From JBCBXA01 sp039816825 (GTDB lineage Bacteria; Pseudomonadota; Alphaproteobacteria; Rhizobiales; Rhizobiaceae): DNA of 5,920 nucleotides. The translations under genes and the position numbers were made by a program. The stretch spans positions 1-5,920 of the forward strand of contig JBCBXA010000134.1 in assembly GCA_039816825.1 (NCBI GenBank). Direction: 5' to 3'. Within the stretch, counting starts at the first letter, position 1. Each line of letters starts with the position of its first letter. Of the stretch, positions 5,543 through 5,920 are shown one piece after another. Below the pieces are notes generated by a model. The model did not search any database. It saw only the letters and a list, made by a program, of their open reading frames with translations, and had not been told where the DNA came from.

Positions 5543-5920
5543 CTAAGCTAGCCAATGAAGGCCCACCAGAACGAGCGCAGCGATAAAGACGGTCTCGGCA
5601 AAGACCAGCACAACGGCCATACCTCCAACATCCATGATGCTGCGCAGCGAAGTCTTAATGCCAACGGCCACGATCGCAGTTATCAGCGCCCAACGCGATG
5701 CGTGCTCAAGCGTCTCCTGAACGAACGAAGGCAGGAGGCCAAACGAGTTCAGAATCGCGAGTGCAAGAAAGCCCAATACGAATAGTGGCACTATAGGCGG
5801 CGTCTGGGCTCCGCTCTCTGGCACTGGTCCGTATCGTCTCACGGCCAGTGCGATCAACAAGACCACCGGCGCCAGAACAGCGACGCGGATCAGCTTCACC
5901 AGTGTCGCTGTTACTCCCCC
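5543..5920 (-). CDS. C-terminal part of a YeiH/UPF0324 family membrane protein (putative sulfate exporter family), cut by window end
   Basis: About 125 residues ending at TAG (5545-5543). The frame is open through the last base of the window; a GTG at 5899 is an internal Val codon and not a start, because the preceding codons (GGVTATL) continue the family sequence. YeiH-type proteins are about 330-350 residues with ten or so helices, so about two thirds is outside. Visible hydrophobic segments are VAVLAPVVLLIALAV, IVPLFVLGFLALAIL, WALITAIVAVGI and AVVLVFAETVFIAALVLVG. The conserved GIKTSLRSIMDVGG stretch before the last helix supports the assignment. The family is often annotated as a putative sulfate exporter, but the true substrate is not established. 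It converges on hmuV and has no evident link to iron. Confidence 0.85.
   Translation of the reverse strand, partial: GGVTATLVKLIRVAVLAPVVLLIALAVRRYGPVPESGAQTPPIVPLFVLGFLALAILNSFGLLPSFVQETLEHASRWALITAIVAVGIKTSLRSIMDVGGMAVVLVFAETVFIAALVLVGLHWLA

Noticed and set aside
5530..5556. Possible bidirectional terminator between hmuV and the YeiH-like gene (GGCGCT...CTAGCC)
   Set aside because: The pairing is short and imperfect and there is no T-run on either side.

Overview
This 5.9-kb window is an iron-homeostasis segment from an alphaproteobacterium. The evidence is a mid-50s GC content (judged by eye), hmuTUV proteins of the rhizobial/rhodobacterial type, and an exact TGA-N9-TCA element ahead of hmuT that matches the RirA iron-responsive (IRO) box known from rhizobia. 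Genus cannot be fixed from the sequence.

Layout. Positions 1-69 are an exact inverted copy of 142-210, joined by a 5-nt microhomology to the C-terminal part of a siderophore/ferric-type ABC ATPase gene (to 354, + strand). The left edge is therefore probably a fold-back chimera or assembly artefact, not a native gene start. Next, on the minus strand, is a two-gene iron-export operon, fetA (1726-1169) and fetB (1172-375), overlapping by ATGA. A stretch with no intact gene follows (about 1737-2213); it may hold the decayed tail of a universal stress protein gene. Then comes a second C-terminal fragment of the same type of siderophore ATPase (2214-2537, + strand). It is about 90% identical to the first in the shared core but lacks Walker A, Q-loop and signature motif.

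From 2538 the plus strand carries a promoter/operator region and a complete haem-import ABC transporter: hmuT (periplasmic binding protein), hmuU (FecCD-type permease) and hmuV (ATPase). The three genes are tightly packed and probably form one transcript. The right edge (5543-5920, minus strand) is the C-terminal part of a YeiH/UPF0324 membrane protein cut by the window end.

Functional reading. HmuT captures haem in the periplasm, and HmuU with HmuV moves it inward; the IRO box suggests repression when iron is plentiful. FetAB in E. coli exports iron and protects against peroxide stress, so import and export modules lie side by side. The outer-membrane haem receptor, TonB system, hmuS and hmuP are not in this window. 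No new defence or mobile system was recognised. The strongest oddities are the inverted repeat at the left edge and the pair of truncated ATPase copies flanking fetAB.
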